NCBI GenBank assembly: GCA_964599895.1
Contig: CAZRHT010000016.1
Span: 1-49,620, forward strand
Source of the DNA: UM-FILTER-49-7 sp964599895
GTDB lineage: Bacteria; Acidobacteriota; Holophagae; Thermotomaculales; Thermotomaculaceae
DNA: 49,620 nt
Reading direction: 5' to 3'
Shown here: positions 24,992 through 32,112 of the stretch, in pieces
How positions within the stretch are numbered: position 1 is the stretch's first letter
Layout of the letters: every line of letters starts with the position of its first letter
Notes under the pieces: generated by a model
Told to the model about the DNA's origin: nothing
The model's database searches: none
Seen by the model: the letters and a program-made list of their open reading frames with translations, nothing else
Translations under genes and position numbers: made by a program

Positions 24992-25476
24992 AAATCTTCA
25001 AATATGGCGACGATGTGAATACCGATGTGATTTTCCCGGGGAAATATACGTACACGATCTCCGACCCGAAAGAAATGGCCGAACACGCCATGGAGGATCT
25101 CGATCCGAACTTTGTTAAAACAGTTCAGCAAGGCGACATCATTGTTGCGGGGAAAAATTTTGGCTGTGGCTCTTCCCGGGAGCAGGCAGCAACCTGTATC
25201 AAATATTCCGGTGTTGCCGCGGTGATTGCGAGGAGCTTTTCGCGAATTTTCTTTCGAAACTGCATAAATTCAGGTCTCCTGGCAGTTGAATGCGGGGAGG
25301 CAGTGGACAAGATTACTGAAAAAAGCAAAGTGGCCATTGATCGGGAAAACAACCGGATACAGGTGGATGGAAATTGGATTGACTTTCCCCCGATTCCAGA
25401 AGCGGTTCGCTACATCATAGATGGGGGTGGTTTAATTCCCTACCTGAAGAAAAAGTTTTCGGGAATTGAGCAGTGA
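24988..25476 (+). CDS. leuD: LeuD/HacB-type dehydratase small subunit
   Basis: This subunit has 162 residues from the ATG at 24988 within the large-subunit stop; CGGAGG lies 13 bases upstream. The swivelling-domain motif FGCGSSREQA near residue 59 is clear. The substrate-recognition loop after IIP/IFP, which in this family usually reads YLxT or similar, is PGKYTYT here. With that departure the substrate cannot be inferred from the loop. It would pair with the large subunit to form the active site. The recO gene follows within ten bases, probably by operon continuity only. Confidence 0.9.
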   Translation: MKIFKYGDDVNTDVIFPGKYTYTISDPKEMAEHAMEDLDPNFVKTVQQGDIIVAGKNFGCGSSREQAATCIKYSGVAAVIARSFSRIFFRNCINSGLLAVECGEAVDKITEKSKVAIDRENNRIQVDGNWIDFPPIPEAVRYIIDGGGLIPYLKKKFSGIEQ

Positions 25477-25483
25477 GGGCATA

Positions 25484-26224
25484 TTGACCGTTACAAAATC
25501 AACATGTTATGTGATAAAGACCTTTACCATCAACGATGCGGACAAAGTTGCGGTGGTGTTGACCGAATCCGGACTTAAGAAATCCCTCATTGCGAAAAAC
25601 GGGGTAAGACTGAAATCTGCCGTAGCGGGCAAACTGGAGCCATTCAACTTTGTGGAAGCGGAATGGTTTGAAAAAGAGGGACAGAATCTCAATTCCCTGA
25701 ACCATGTGACAGTTACGAAAAGCTACTTCAAGAGGATATCCGGTGACATGGCCCGTTTTATGGCCTTTTCATTCTACTCAGAGCTGGCGGATGTACTGGT
25801 TCATGGGGAGGAAGGGAGCCCGAAATTCTATCGTCTGCTGACCCATACTTTTGATTTTTTGAACACTAATGATGATCTGCAGACAGCCACTGTCTATTTC
25901 ATGTTCTGGAGCCTGAAACTGCTTGGTGTATTTCCGGAATTTGAAAGTTGTGCTCAGTGCGGTTCACCTCTGACCGATGGCAGGGAGTGTGGTTTCAGCT
26001 CAGAAAAATTCTACTGTCCCCAGTGTCGTCCCCAACTGGATTCGCTTCCCGGAGGGGTAACCGGCCGGCTCCGGGATATGTCAAAACAACCTCTCTCAAA
26101 GTTGATGCCGGACCCGGACAATGATGTTGAATTGCTGACGCTGTGCGACCATATCTTTACTGGTTTCACAGGGCGGGAAACGAAGTCCTTCGCTCTTATG
26201 AAGCCTTTTGTGTTTCCCGGTTGA
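25484..26224 (+). CDS. recO: DNA repair protein RecO
   Basis: The protein has 246 residues. Its N-terminus (TVTKSTCYVIKTFTINDADKVAVVLTESGLKKSLIAKNGVR) matches the OB-fold start of RecO, and a Cys4 zinc site is visible in CAQCG and YCPQC (about residues 152-185). RecO works with RecR to load RecA on single-stranded DNA coated with SSB. The start is uncertain: TTG at 25484 is preferred because GAGGG lies four bases before it and it fits the family length; another TTG at 25466 would overlap leuD by 11 bases. No ATG is available. It closes the operon and is followed by a long inverted repeat. Confidence 0.85.
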   Translation: MTVTKSTCYVIKTFTINDADKVAVVLTESGLKKSLIAKNGVRLKSAVAGKLEPFNFVEAEWFEKEGQNLNSLNHVTVTKSYFKRISGDMARFMAFSFYSELADVLVHGEEGSPKFYRLLTHTFDFLNTNDDLQTATVYFMFWSLKLLGVFPEFESCAQCGSPLTDGRECGFSSEKFYCPQCRPQLDSLPGGVTGRLRDMSKQPLSKLMPDPDNDVELLTLCDHIFTGFTGRETKSFALMKPFVFPG

Positions 26225-26310
26225 ACCCTTGAGGAAAACAAGTGCGTGTAAAGCGAGGACTGGCAACGCGACGATGCCTGTCCCCTTTCCATTTGGATAA
26301 TCAGAAAAAA

Positions 26311-26364
26311 AAGGGAAAAGAATCGGTACGAAAACTTGGCAGTTAGTATTGATTCTTTTCCCTT
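26311..26364. terminator. Long inverted repeat between convergent operons
   Basis: AAGGGAAAAGAATC (26311-26324) pairs perfectly with GATTCTTTTCCCTT (26351-26364) around a 26-base loop; A and T tracts extend the stem with one mismatch. It lies between recO (plus) and the DUF4097 gene (minus), so it may serve as a bidirectional terminator. Confidence 0.6.
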
Positions 26365-26405
26365 CTTTCAGAACACAGAACACCAAAAACAGAACACTTC
26401 TTTTC

Positions 26406-27548
26406 TTATCTGACTTCAATATCTCCTGAAACGGACATTGCGGATATCTGCCTTCCGCATCCTTCGCAATCTACTGTGAGATTCTTTTCAGCGGTTACGC
26501 TTCGTCCCTTAGGCCCTGTGAATGAGATGTCACCATGAGTTTTTGCTGTAAATCCATAGGGGTCCTTCCCTGTGATGTTCAACCGGATGTCACCGGATGT
26601 TGTCGAAAGCTTAATGTAGCGCGCAAAGCTCAGTACATCTGCCTTGACGTCTCCCGAGGTTGAGCTGGCCTGCAGATTACCCGTCACCTTGCGCAGTCGA
26701 ACATCCCCGCTGGTTGTACTGAAGGACAGTTTGTCCCCTGTAATCTCGGTTATATCTAATTCACCGGAAGCACTGGCGCTGGAAAAGCTTTTCCCCGTGA
26801 GTTCAGAAAGCAGAATATCGCCGCTTGCCGACTGGCTACTGAAGTCGTCTGCTCTCACCGAGCGGACCGTGATGTCCCCTGAGGCTGTGCGGGCCCGGAA
26901 TTCAACCAGACGGGAATCCAGGACCACGATGTCCCCGGAGGCGGTATTTGCGCTGCATCGGTCGGCCTGGATATTCTTTCCTGTAATATCTCCCGATGCT
27001 GTGCTGATTTTGCACAACTTGCCGGAATAGTCAGTGAAATTCACATCTCCGGAACTGGTTTTTATTTCCAGGGCTTTGCCATGGAACGCCTCCGCATGTA
27101 CATCACCGGAAGAGGTGGCTACGCTGATGGCTCCAACGTAACTCGCGGGTACAGTAATGTCCAGTTTCATTTCACAGCGATAATGTACATTAAACCAGGC
27201 TCGACTCTGCCAGTCTTTGTCCCAGCTTGCCGTGATCGTCTGCGTGTCGCCGTTCTTTTCGATAGCAAGCTTGGGTTCTTTCATTTCCACGTTACCGGAA
27301 ACAGTGCCATAAAGGTGCACAGATACCTTGTCTGTTCCGGAAACAATGATTCGTACATCAGCAGCCGTTTTGTTCAGAACCTCAATCTGGTTGATCTGGT
27401 TCAGATCTCCGGTTGCCTTTTTCTCCACATTGACAATACTGTCCCCGCTGTCTGCGAAGCTCTGGACTGAGTGCAGCAACAGTGCCGCAGCTCCGAAAGA
27501 CAACACACACACAGCGGTAAGGGTTAGAAGAACTTTTTTCAGTTTCAT
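26406..27548 (-). CDS. DUF4097-family exported protein with tandem SGD repeats
   Basis: This product has 380 residues. An uncleaved or cleaved hydrophobic N-terminus (about 5-27) exports it. The rest is a repeat protein: the motif (S/A/T)SGD(V/I) occurs about eleven times between residues 145 and 380, spaced by roughly 18-22 residues, as expected for a beta-solenoid (DUF4097/DUF4098 'adhesin' fold). Function is unproven; these proteins often sit with PadR regulators and DUF1700 membrane proteins, exactly as here, and are thought to act at the envelope. The ATG has GGAGGAGG upstream and overlaps the DUF1700 stop (ATGA). Confidence 0.88.
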   Translation of the reverse strand: MKLKKVLLTLTAVCVLSFGAAALLLHSVQSFADSGDSIVNVEKKATGDLNQINQIEVLNKTAADVRIIVSGTDKVSVHLYGTVSGNVEMKEPKLAIEKNGDTQTITASWDKDWQSRAWFNVHYRCEMKLDITVPASYVGAISVATSSGDVHAEAFHGKALEIKTSSGDVNFTDYSGKLCKISTASGDITGKNIQADRCSANTASGDIVVLDSRLVEFRARTASGDITVRSVRADDFSSQSASGDILLSELTGKSFSSASASGELDITEITGDKLSFSTTSGDVRLRKVTGNLQASSTSGDVKADVLSFARYIKLSTTSGDIRLNITGKDPYGFTAKTHGDISFTGPKGRSVTAEKNLTVDCEGCGRQISAMSVSGDIEVR

Positions 27549-28141
27549 ACTGACCTCCTCCTTCGAATAAATTCGAGATTAAATTTAAGATAATCGGCCA
27601 AAAGCCTGAAACAAAACCTTGTCAGAAATGCCATGGTAATCACAAGAATCGCACTGAGGGAGAGCGCTCCGAGACCCAGGAAAAAGAAGCCCAGGGCCAA
27701 AAGGAACGGAGAGGCACCCCCCACGACAAAATACGACGGAAAGAGAGCATAAAGAACAGATGCCACGATAACTGTTACGGACACAAGGGCAAGCATGACA
27801 ATCAGGGCCCATACAGCGACCAGAACCATGAAAAATATCAGGACCGGGCCGGCAACAAACAACAGGTTGAACAGACCCAGTCCGATAACCGCCGTTGATG
27901 CACCGGCCACATTCCTGAAAGTGGCGGACCGACCTGCCTTCGCGACCATAAAATCTGCCCGGAACATGCGACCGATCGCGGCAGGATCACCCAGCGCTAT
28001 GGCGATATCGTTCTCGTCTCGTCCATCGGCCGTCCCTTCCTGAAAATGCATCCGGTAATCCTCAAGGATTTCATTTATCTCAGTTTCCGGAAGACCCTTC
28101 AGCGACATTTCCATTGATTCGAGAAACTGTTCCCTATCCAT
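27545..28141 (-). CDS. DUF1700-family membrane protein
   Basis: This product has 198 residues from the ATG at 28141, which shares a base with the padR stop (TAATG) and has GGAG upstream. The N-terminal 80 residues are a soluble helical domain (MDREQFLESMEMSLKGLPETEINEILEDYRMHF, then GDPAAIGR), the DUF1700 signature. Four membrane helices follow (about 85-185). Its role is unknown; family members are encoded between PadR repressors and DUF4097 proteins, suggesting a membrane partner of the latter. Confidence 0.88.
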   Translation of the reverse strand: MDREQFLESMEMSLKGLPETEINEILEDYRMHFQEGTADGRDENDIAIALGDPAAIGRMFRADFMVAKAGRSATFRNVAGASTAVIGLGLFNLLFVAGPVLIFFMVLVAVWALIVMLALVSVTVIVASVLYALFPSYFVVGGASPFLLALGFFFLGLGALSLSAILVITMAFLTRFCFRLLADYLKFNLEFIRRRRSV

Positions 28142-28482
28142 TACTTCACTTCTCCTTTTCCCTTTCCCTTGACCGGTGGTGCCAGAATCCGGCTCACTCC
28201 GGAAGTAAAAGCGGTCCATTCCTCTGCCAGCTCATCCCTGTATTCTTGTCCCTTCTCGGTGAGCCGATAATACTTTCGAGGCGGGCCACCGGCGGATTCC
28301 TGGAGGTAAGTCTCGAAGTGTCCCTCCGAAGCCAATCGTCTCAACAACGGATAAATGGTTCCTTCTGCCACATCGACATTTTTGGAGATGGTCTGGACCA
28401 GTTCGTAACCGTAACAGTCTTTTCGATTCAGAACTGTCAATACACACAACACCAAGGCGCCTTTCTTGAATTGTGTGTTCAT
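28141..28482 (-). CDS. PadR-family transcriptional regulator
   Basis: The regulator has 113 residues, with a start ATG at 28482 preceded by AGGAGGTG; the longer frame to 28524 has no ribosome site. The winged helix shows LVLCVLTVLNRKDCYGYELVQTISKNVDVAEGTIYPLLRRLASEGHFETYLQESAGGPPRKYYRLTEKGQEY, a textbook PadR domain. The C-terminal helix that usually completes the dimer is short (EEWTAFTSGVSRIL). It probably represses its own operon with DUF1700 and DUF4097; a near-perfect palindrome lies 22 bases upstream of the start codon. Confidence 0.92.
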   Translation of the reverse strand: MNTQFKKGALVLCVLTVLNRKDCYGYELVQTISKNVDVAEGTIYPLLRRLASEGHFETYLQESAGGPPRKYYRLTEKGQEYRDELAEEWTAFTSGVSRILAPPVKGKGKGEVK

Positions 28483-28503
28483 TCCCACCTCCTTCTGTAC
28501 AAA

Positions 28504-28517
28504 ACATAGTACTGTGT
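28504..28517 (-). promoter_or_regulatory. Putative PadR operator
   Basis: ACATAGTACTGTGT is palindromic at 12 of 14 positions and lies just upstream of the padR ribosome site. PadR repressors usually bind such short inverted repeats at their own promoter. The -35/-10 boxes here are not clear, though TTGCAA (28519-28524) and TACTAT overlap the palindrome. Confidence 0.45.
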
Positions 28518-28524
28518 ATTGCAA

Positions 28525-29334
28525 GGTAATGTTTCAAAAAATCCCGAATTTATTTGGAAAGTGTTTTGTGTCCTGTTATTGTGGCTTTTTCATCTCCTGT
28601 TCCCGGTGGCGCAAAGCTCCACCTCCCGGACATTCGGAACCCGGCGATCTTTCACGCGAGCGTGAATCCCTTGTGTCCCAAACGTCCGCCACGCAGGGCG
28701 TGGGAACAGAAACTGAAGGAAATGACAAATATGTCTGTCATGAGGCAACCGCCCCCTTCCTTCCCATTGAAGCTCAAGTCTCGGCCCACCTGCGCGCGTT
28801 CGCTCCCTCCGCTGCTAAACTCGCGACCAGCAGGTCAGCTCTTTCTTGCTACAGTCCCAGACACCCGCATCTGACCCAATCCGTCGCGTCCCAGTCCGTT
28901 GGTCGGTGCATGCACAACTGAGTTGCGCACTCCCTCCCCGGACTGGAACTGTGGAATTGTAGTTTCTTTTAACCGGAAAGTTCAGTTCTTGCTGCTTCGC
29001 ATGCTGGTTACTTCTTCGTTGCCTGTACCCGCTTCACGACGAACGTGATCGAATTGAAATCATAAGTGGTACGCTTGTGTCTGATTCGGTGAAATTAACC
29101 GTAGAAAAATGCGGATGGGTAGAAAAGTTGCTTTGGAAATTGAAGTAAACATGTTTTTGTAGATTTTTCTCCATTTCCGTTCTGTGCTTTCTCCGGTGGA
29201 ATCCCTTTCCGGTTCTGCCGCCCACGCACCACGCCCACTCTTTGATTTGAACTCATCACCCTGTCACTCATCACTCCCCAATTCCAGATTGGGATTGACA
29301 TACCGGGGGGGTGAAACTATATTGTGTGTGAGTC
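28525..29334. other. Non-coding region with several hairpins
   Basis: I find no credible gene in this 0.8 kb stretch; the open frames have no ribosome site, no family and odd composition. It contains compact inverted repeats: TTCACGC/GCGTGAA (28651-28666), CCACGC/GCGTGG (28689-28703) and ATGACA/TGTCAT (28722-28741), and C-rich stretches with CACGCACCACGCCCACTC-like wording near 29222. It may be regulatory, a decayed gene, or a structured RNA. Direction is not known. Confidence 0.4.
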
Positions 29335-29403
29335 AAGGCCTTTGTGCGGTAGCCCGGTTGTATCCAATGGAACCGTCGGTTACGCTGACTGCGCAGAGGC
29401 CTT
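29335..29403 (+). ncRNA. Structured 69-base leader segment before the branching-enzyme gene
   Basis: AAGGCCT (29335-29341) pairs with AGGCCTT (29397-29403). Inside, TGCG (29345-29348) pairs with CGCA (29392-29395), GTAGCC (29349-29354) with GGTTAC (29378-29383, one mismatch), and CGGTT (29355-29359) with AACCG (29371-29375) around an 11-base loop. The structure ends 40 bases before the start codon. It could be a leader regulatory element or a mobile hairpin. It does not match any riboswitch I know. Confidence 0.35.
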
Positions 29404-29443
29404 AAGTTTAACTGCAAATGAATTTCAAATGAGGGTGGAAAAG

Positions 29444-31111
29444 ATGGAAGAAGTGACAGGCCGATTTCTGTTTGTGTTGCATTCGCATATCCCGTACGTG
29501 ATGAATCATGGTGCCTGGCCACATGGAGAACACTGGCTATTTGAGGCAGCGGCAGAGACATATATCCCTCTTTTGAAGACGCTGCGACGCTTCCAGGGTG
29601 AACGTCGGACCCCCGCTATCAGTATTGGGATGACTCCCGTGCTGGTGGAGCAATTGAAATCCGAAGGGTTCAGGGAACGCTTCGGGGAGTTTCTGGATTA
29701 CAAGTTGAAACTGGCGACAAAAGACGTGGAACTCCTGAAAGAATCGGGGGACACCCGTATGGCGGCCCTTGCGGGAAGGTGGCGTGATTTTTATCTGGAT
29801 ACGGCTCGAGTGTTTACGGATGTATGCCACCGTGACATTATTGATGCGTTTCGGAAGATTCAGGATGAGGGACTGGTTGAGATTCTGACTTCCGCCGCCA
29901 CACATGGTTATCTTCCGCTTTTATCCCGGGATGCTTGTGTACGGGGTCAGGTGAAGGCAGGGATTGACGTATATGAAAGGGCATTCGGACGCAAACCAAA
30001 GGGAATCTGGATGCCGGAATGTGCATATCGACCTGCCGGAAAATGGACCAATCCGGTGGTACCTCTGGAAACTTTCATACGCAAGGGAGTGGATGAAATT
30101 CTGGTGGAAGAAGGACTGGAATACACAGTGATCGACAGCCCACTTCTCGGCAATGCAAATTTGCTCGGAGTTTATTCAGACGAAGAACTGGATTTTTCGG
30201 AAGTGAAGTTCTCGCGGACGCCGTATCTGCCCTATCGTCTTTCAAGCGGTCTTCAGCTTTTTGTGCGGGATCATGTGACGGGTTATCAGGTCTGGAGTCG
30301 GCACCACGGTTACCCCGGCGATCCCTACTATCTCGAATTTCATAAGATGAAGGACACCAGTGGCATTAAATTCTGGCGCATTACCGGGTCGGATGTGGAC
30401 CTTGGAGGCAAAAAACCTTATGACCCGGAAATTGCTGAATCAAGAATTAAGGAAAATGCGGCACATTTTGCCCATCTTGCGAATCGACTGATGGCGGAGT
30501 TCAAGGCGAAGAATGGCGATCCCGGCGTGCTGGTGGCGCCTTTTGACGCGGAATTATTTGGCCACTGGTGGTTTGAAGGGCCTGAGTGGCTTTACCAGGT
30601 GCTGCGGCTTCTGGAGACAACCGATGGAGTTGTCCCTGTGACCTGCGAGGAAATGGCCCGTGAATCTGAAACGGCTGAGATTATTGACCTGCCGGAAGGA
30701 TCCTGGGGAGAAAATGCGGATCATTCCGTGTGGCTCAACGGGAAAACAAAGTGGACATTTCGGGAACTTTACCCGGTGGAGCAAAAATTTGTTTCGTTTG
30801 TGCAGGAAAAACAGGAAAAGTGGAAGCAGGATGATGAATTGAAGTCAGTGTTGACCGAGGCGGCAAAGTCCCTCCTTATAGCGGAGGCATCGGACTGGCA
30901 GTTTCTCATTCACAAGGAATCGGCTTTGGATTATGTGGAAAAACGGTTTCGCCAGCATGTGGGCGAAGTGGCGCGTTTCCTCGGAATGGCCAATGTTCTA
31001 GCTGCGGGTGAAAGCCTGACGGCAGACGATCGGGTTTTTGTGAACCAGTGTCACCGGGACAATGACTGTTTCCAGAATCTGGATCTGAGCTGGTGGTGTG
31101 AAGATGTCTGA
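29444..31111 (+). CDS. GH57 1,4-alpha-glucan branching enzyme
   Basis: The enzyme has 555 residues. The ATG at 29444 is chosen: GAGGGTGG precedes it by five bases, and it begins the conserved FLFVLHSHIPYVMNHGAWPHGEHWLFEAAAETYIPLL. The upstream in-frame extension crosses a structured leader. Catalytic residues of GH57 branching enzymes are in place: nucleophile E192 in GIWMPECAY and acid/base D368 in PFDAELFGHWW. A DUF1957 helical domain closes the protein. It makes alpha-1,6 branches in glycogen. It leads an operon with a GalT-family gene and glycogen synthase; its end overlaps the GalT start. This is the archaeal/thermophile-style enzyme rather than GH13 GlgB. Confidence 0.92.
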   Translation: MEEVTGRFLFVLHSHIPYVMNHGAWPHGEHWLFEAAAETYIPLLKTLRRFQGERRTPAISIGMTPVLVEQLKSEGFRERFGEFLDYKLKLATKDVELLKESGDTRMAALAGRWRDFYLDTARVFTDVCHRDIIDAFRKIQDEGLVEILTSAATHGYLPLLSRDACVRGQVKAGIDVYERAFGRKPKGIWMPECAYRPAGKWTNPVVPLETFIRKGVDEILVEEGLEYTVIDSPLLGNANLLGVYSDEELDFSEVKFSRTPYLPYRLSSGLQLFVRDHVTGYQVWSRHHGYPGDPYYLEFHKMKDTSGIKFWRITGSDVDLGGKKPYDPEIAESRIKENAAHFAHLANRLMAEFKAKNGDPGVLVAPFDAELFGHWWFEGPEWLYQVLRLLETTDGVVPVTCEEMARESETAEIIDLPEGSWGENADHSVWLNGKTKWTFRELYPVEQKFVSFVQEKQEKWKQDDELKSVLTEAAKSLLIAEASDWQFLIHKESALDYVEKRFRQHVGEVARFLGMANVLAAGESLTADDRVFVNQCHRDNDCFQNLDLSWWCEDV

Positions 31112-32108
31112 ATTTCGCAAAGATCCGGTACTTAACCACTGGGTGATTATTGACCCGGATTATCCGATGGATGACCGTGGCCTCCATTCAGTGGATGTGC
31201 TGGATAATTTACCGGCCCATGACCCGGATTGCCCATTTTGTCCGGGTCGGGAGGGCAACAGTGGGCCGGACCTGCTTCGATACAATTTCATCCCCAAGGA
31301 AAATATTGACTGGGACATTCGCGTTTTCCCAAACCGGATTCCAGTTTTGCGGGTGGAAAAGCAGACGGAGAAGGAAGCAGACGGCATATACGACTGGATG
31401 AGCGGTGTCGGGGCGGATGAAATCATGATTGAATCTCCCTATCACAATGATTTGCCCCACCGCATTCAACCGAACCGGGTGGAGCAGGTTTTCTGGGCCA
31501 TCCACGACCGGATTCTGGATTTACGAAAGGATACCCGACTCAATTATCTCTTCTGGTTCAAGAATTTCGGCCAGGAAGCGGGTGACACAGTGGTTCATCC
31601 CCATTCCCGGATGATTGGGACGCCGTTTATTCCTGCCGCGATAGAAGCGGAGCTGGTTGGAGGGGAAGAATATTTCGACCTGAAGGAGCGCTGCGTTTTC
31701 TGCGACATGGAAAAACAGGAAATGAAAGCGGGGCTTCGAATGGTAGCTGCCAACGATTATTTTGTTTCATTTTGTCCCTATGCTTCCCGATATCCCTTTG
31801 AGACATGGATTGTGCCAGTGGAACATCTGAGCCATTTTGAAACTTCCTCAAAAAATCATCTGTATTATCTGGCGGAAATCTATACGGAGACTTTTCAGAA
31901 GCTCCATCGCGTACTTGGAAATATCCCTTTTGCAATGGTGATGCACAATGGGCCGCTGCAGGAAGAGAATCTTCCTTATTTCCACTGGCATCTGGAGATC
32001 TATCCGATTCTCATCTGTTACCCCGGACAGGCAATGGGCGGTCAGATTTATACAAACCCAGTGGCACCGGAACAGGCCGCGGCCGCACTCAGGGGAGAAA
32101 GCGAATAG
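31104..32108 (+). CDS. galT: GalT-family nucleotidyltransferase (HIT superfamily)
   Basis: The enzyme has 334 residues. FRKDPVLNHWVIIDPD at the N-terminus and two zinc-ligand Cys pairs (CPFC, CVFC) are GalT-like. The active-site HPH is H165-P166-H167 (E. coli GalT: H164-P-H166), with H167 expected to carry the UMP or AMP intermediate. A second histidine pair in YFHWHLEI is also conserved. It transfers a nucleotide between sugar phosphates: classical GalT (UDP-Glc + Gal-1-P) or an ADP-glucose phosphorylase-type reaction. Embedded between branching enzyme and glycogen synthase, the latter is worth considering. The start overlaps the upstream stop; a GTG at 31098 is an alternative. Confidence 0.85.
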   Translation: MSEFRKDPVLNHWVIIDPDYPMDDRGLHSVDVLDNLPAHDPDCPFCPGREGNSGPDLLRYNFIPKENIDWDIRVFPNRIPVLRVEKQTEKEADGIYDWMSGVGADEIMIESPYHNDLPHRIQPNRVEQVFWAIHDRILDLRKDTRLNYLFWFKNFGQEAGDTVVHPHSRMIGTPFIPAAIEAELVGGEEYFDLKERCVFCDMEKQEMKAGLRMVAANDYFVSFCPYASRYPFETWIVPVEHLSHFETSSKNHLYYLAEIYTETFQKLHRVLGNIPFAMVMHNGPLQEENLPYFHWHLEIYPILICYPGQAMGGQIYTNPVAPEQAAAALRGESE

Positions 32109-32112
32109 CGTC

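Noticed and set aside
26406..27120. Regular repeats suggesting a CRISPR array
   Set aside because: The periodicity is that of the SGD protein repeats inside the DUF4097 coding region; the DNA units are not identical and have no constant spacers.
28466..28921. Open frames of 106-151 codons in the padR-glycogen gap
   Set aside because: They overlap padR and its operator, lack ribosome sites, are poor in typical protein composition and cover several hairpins.
29335..29403. tRNA-like element (seven-base outer stem, about 70 bases)
   Set aside because: No T-loop GGTTCRAnYCC, no anticodon arm in the right place and the inner stems form one long nested hairpin rather than a cloverleaf.
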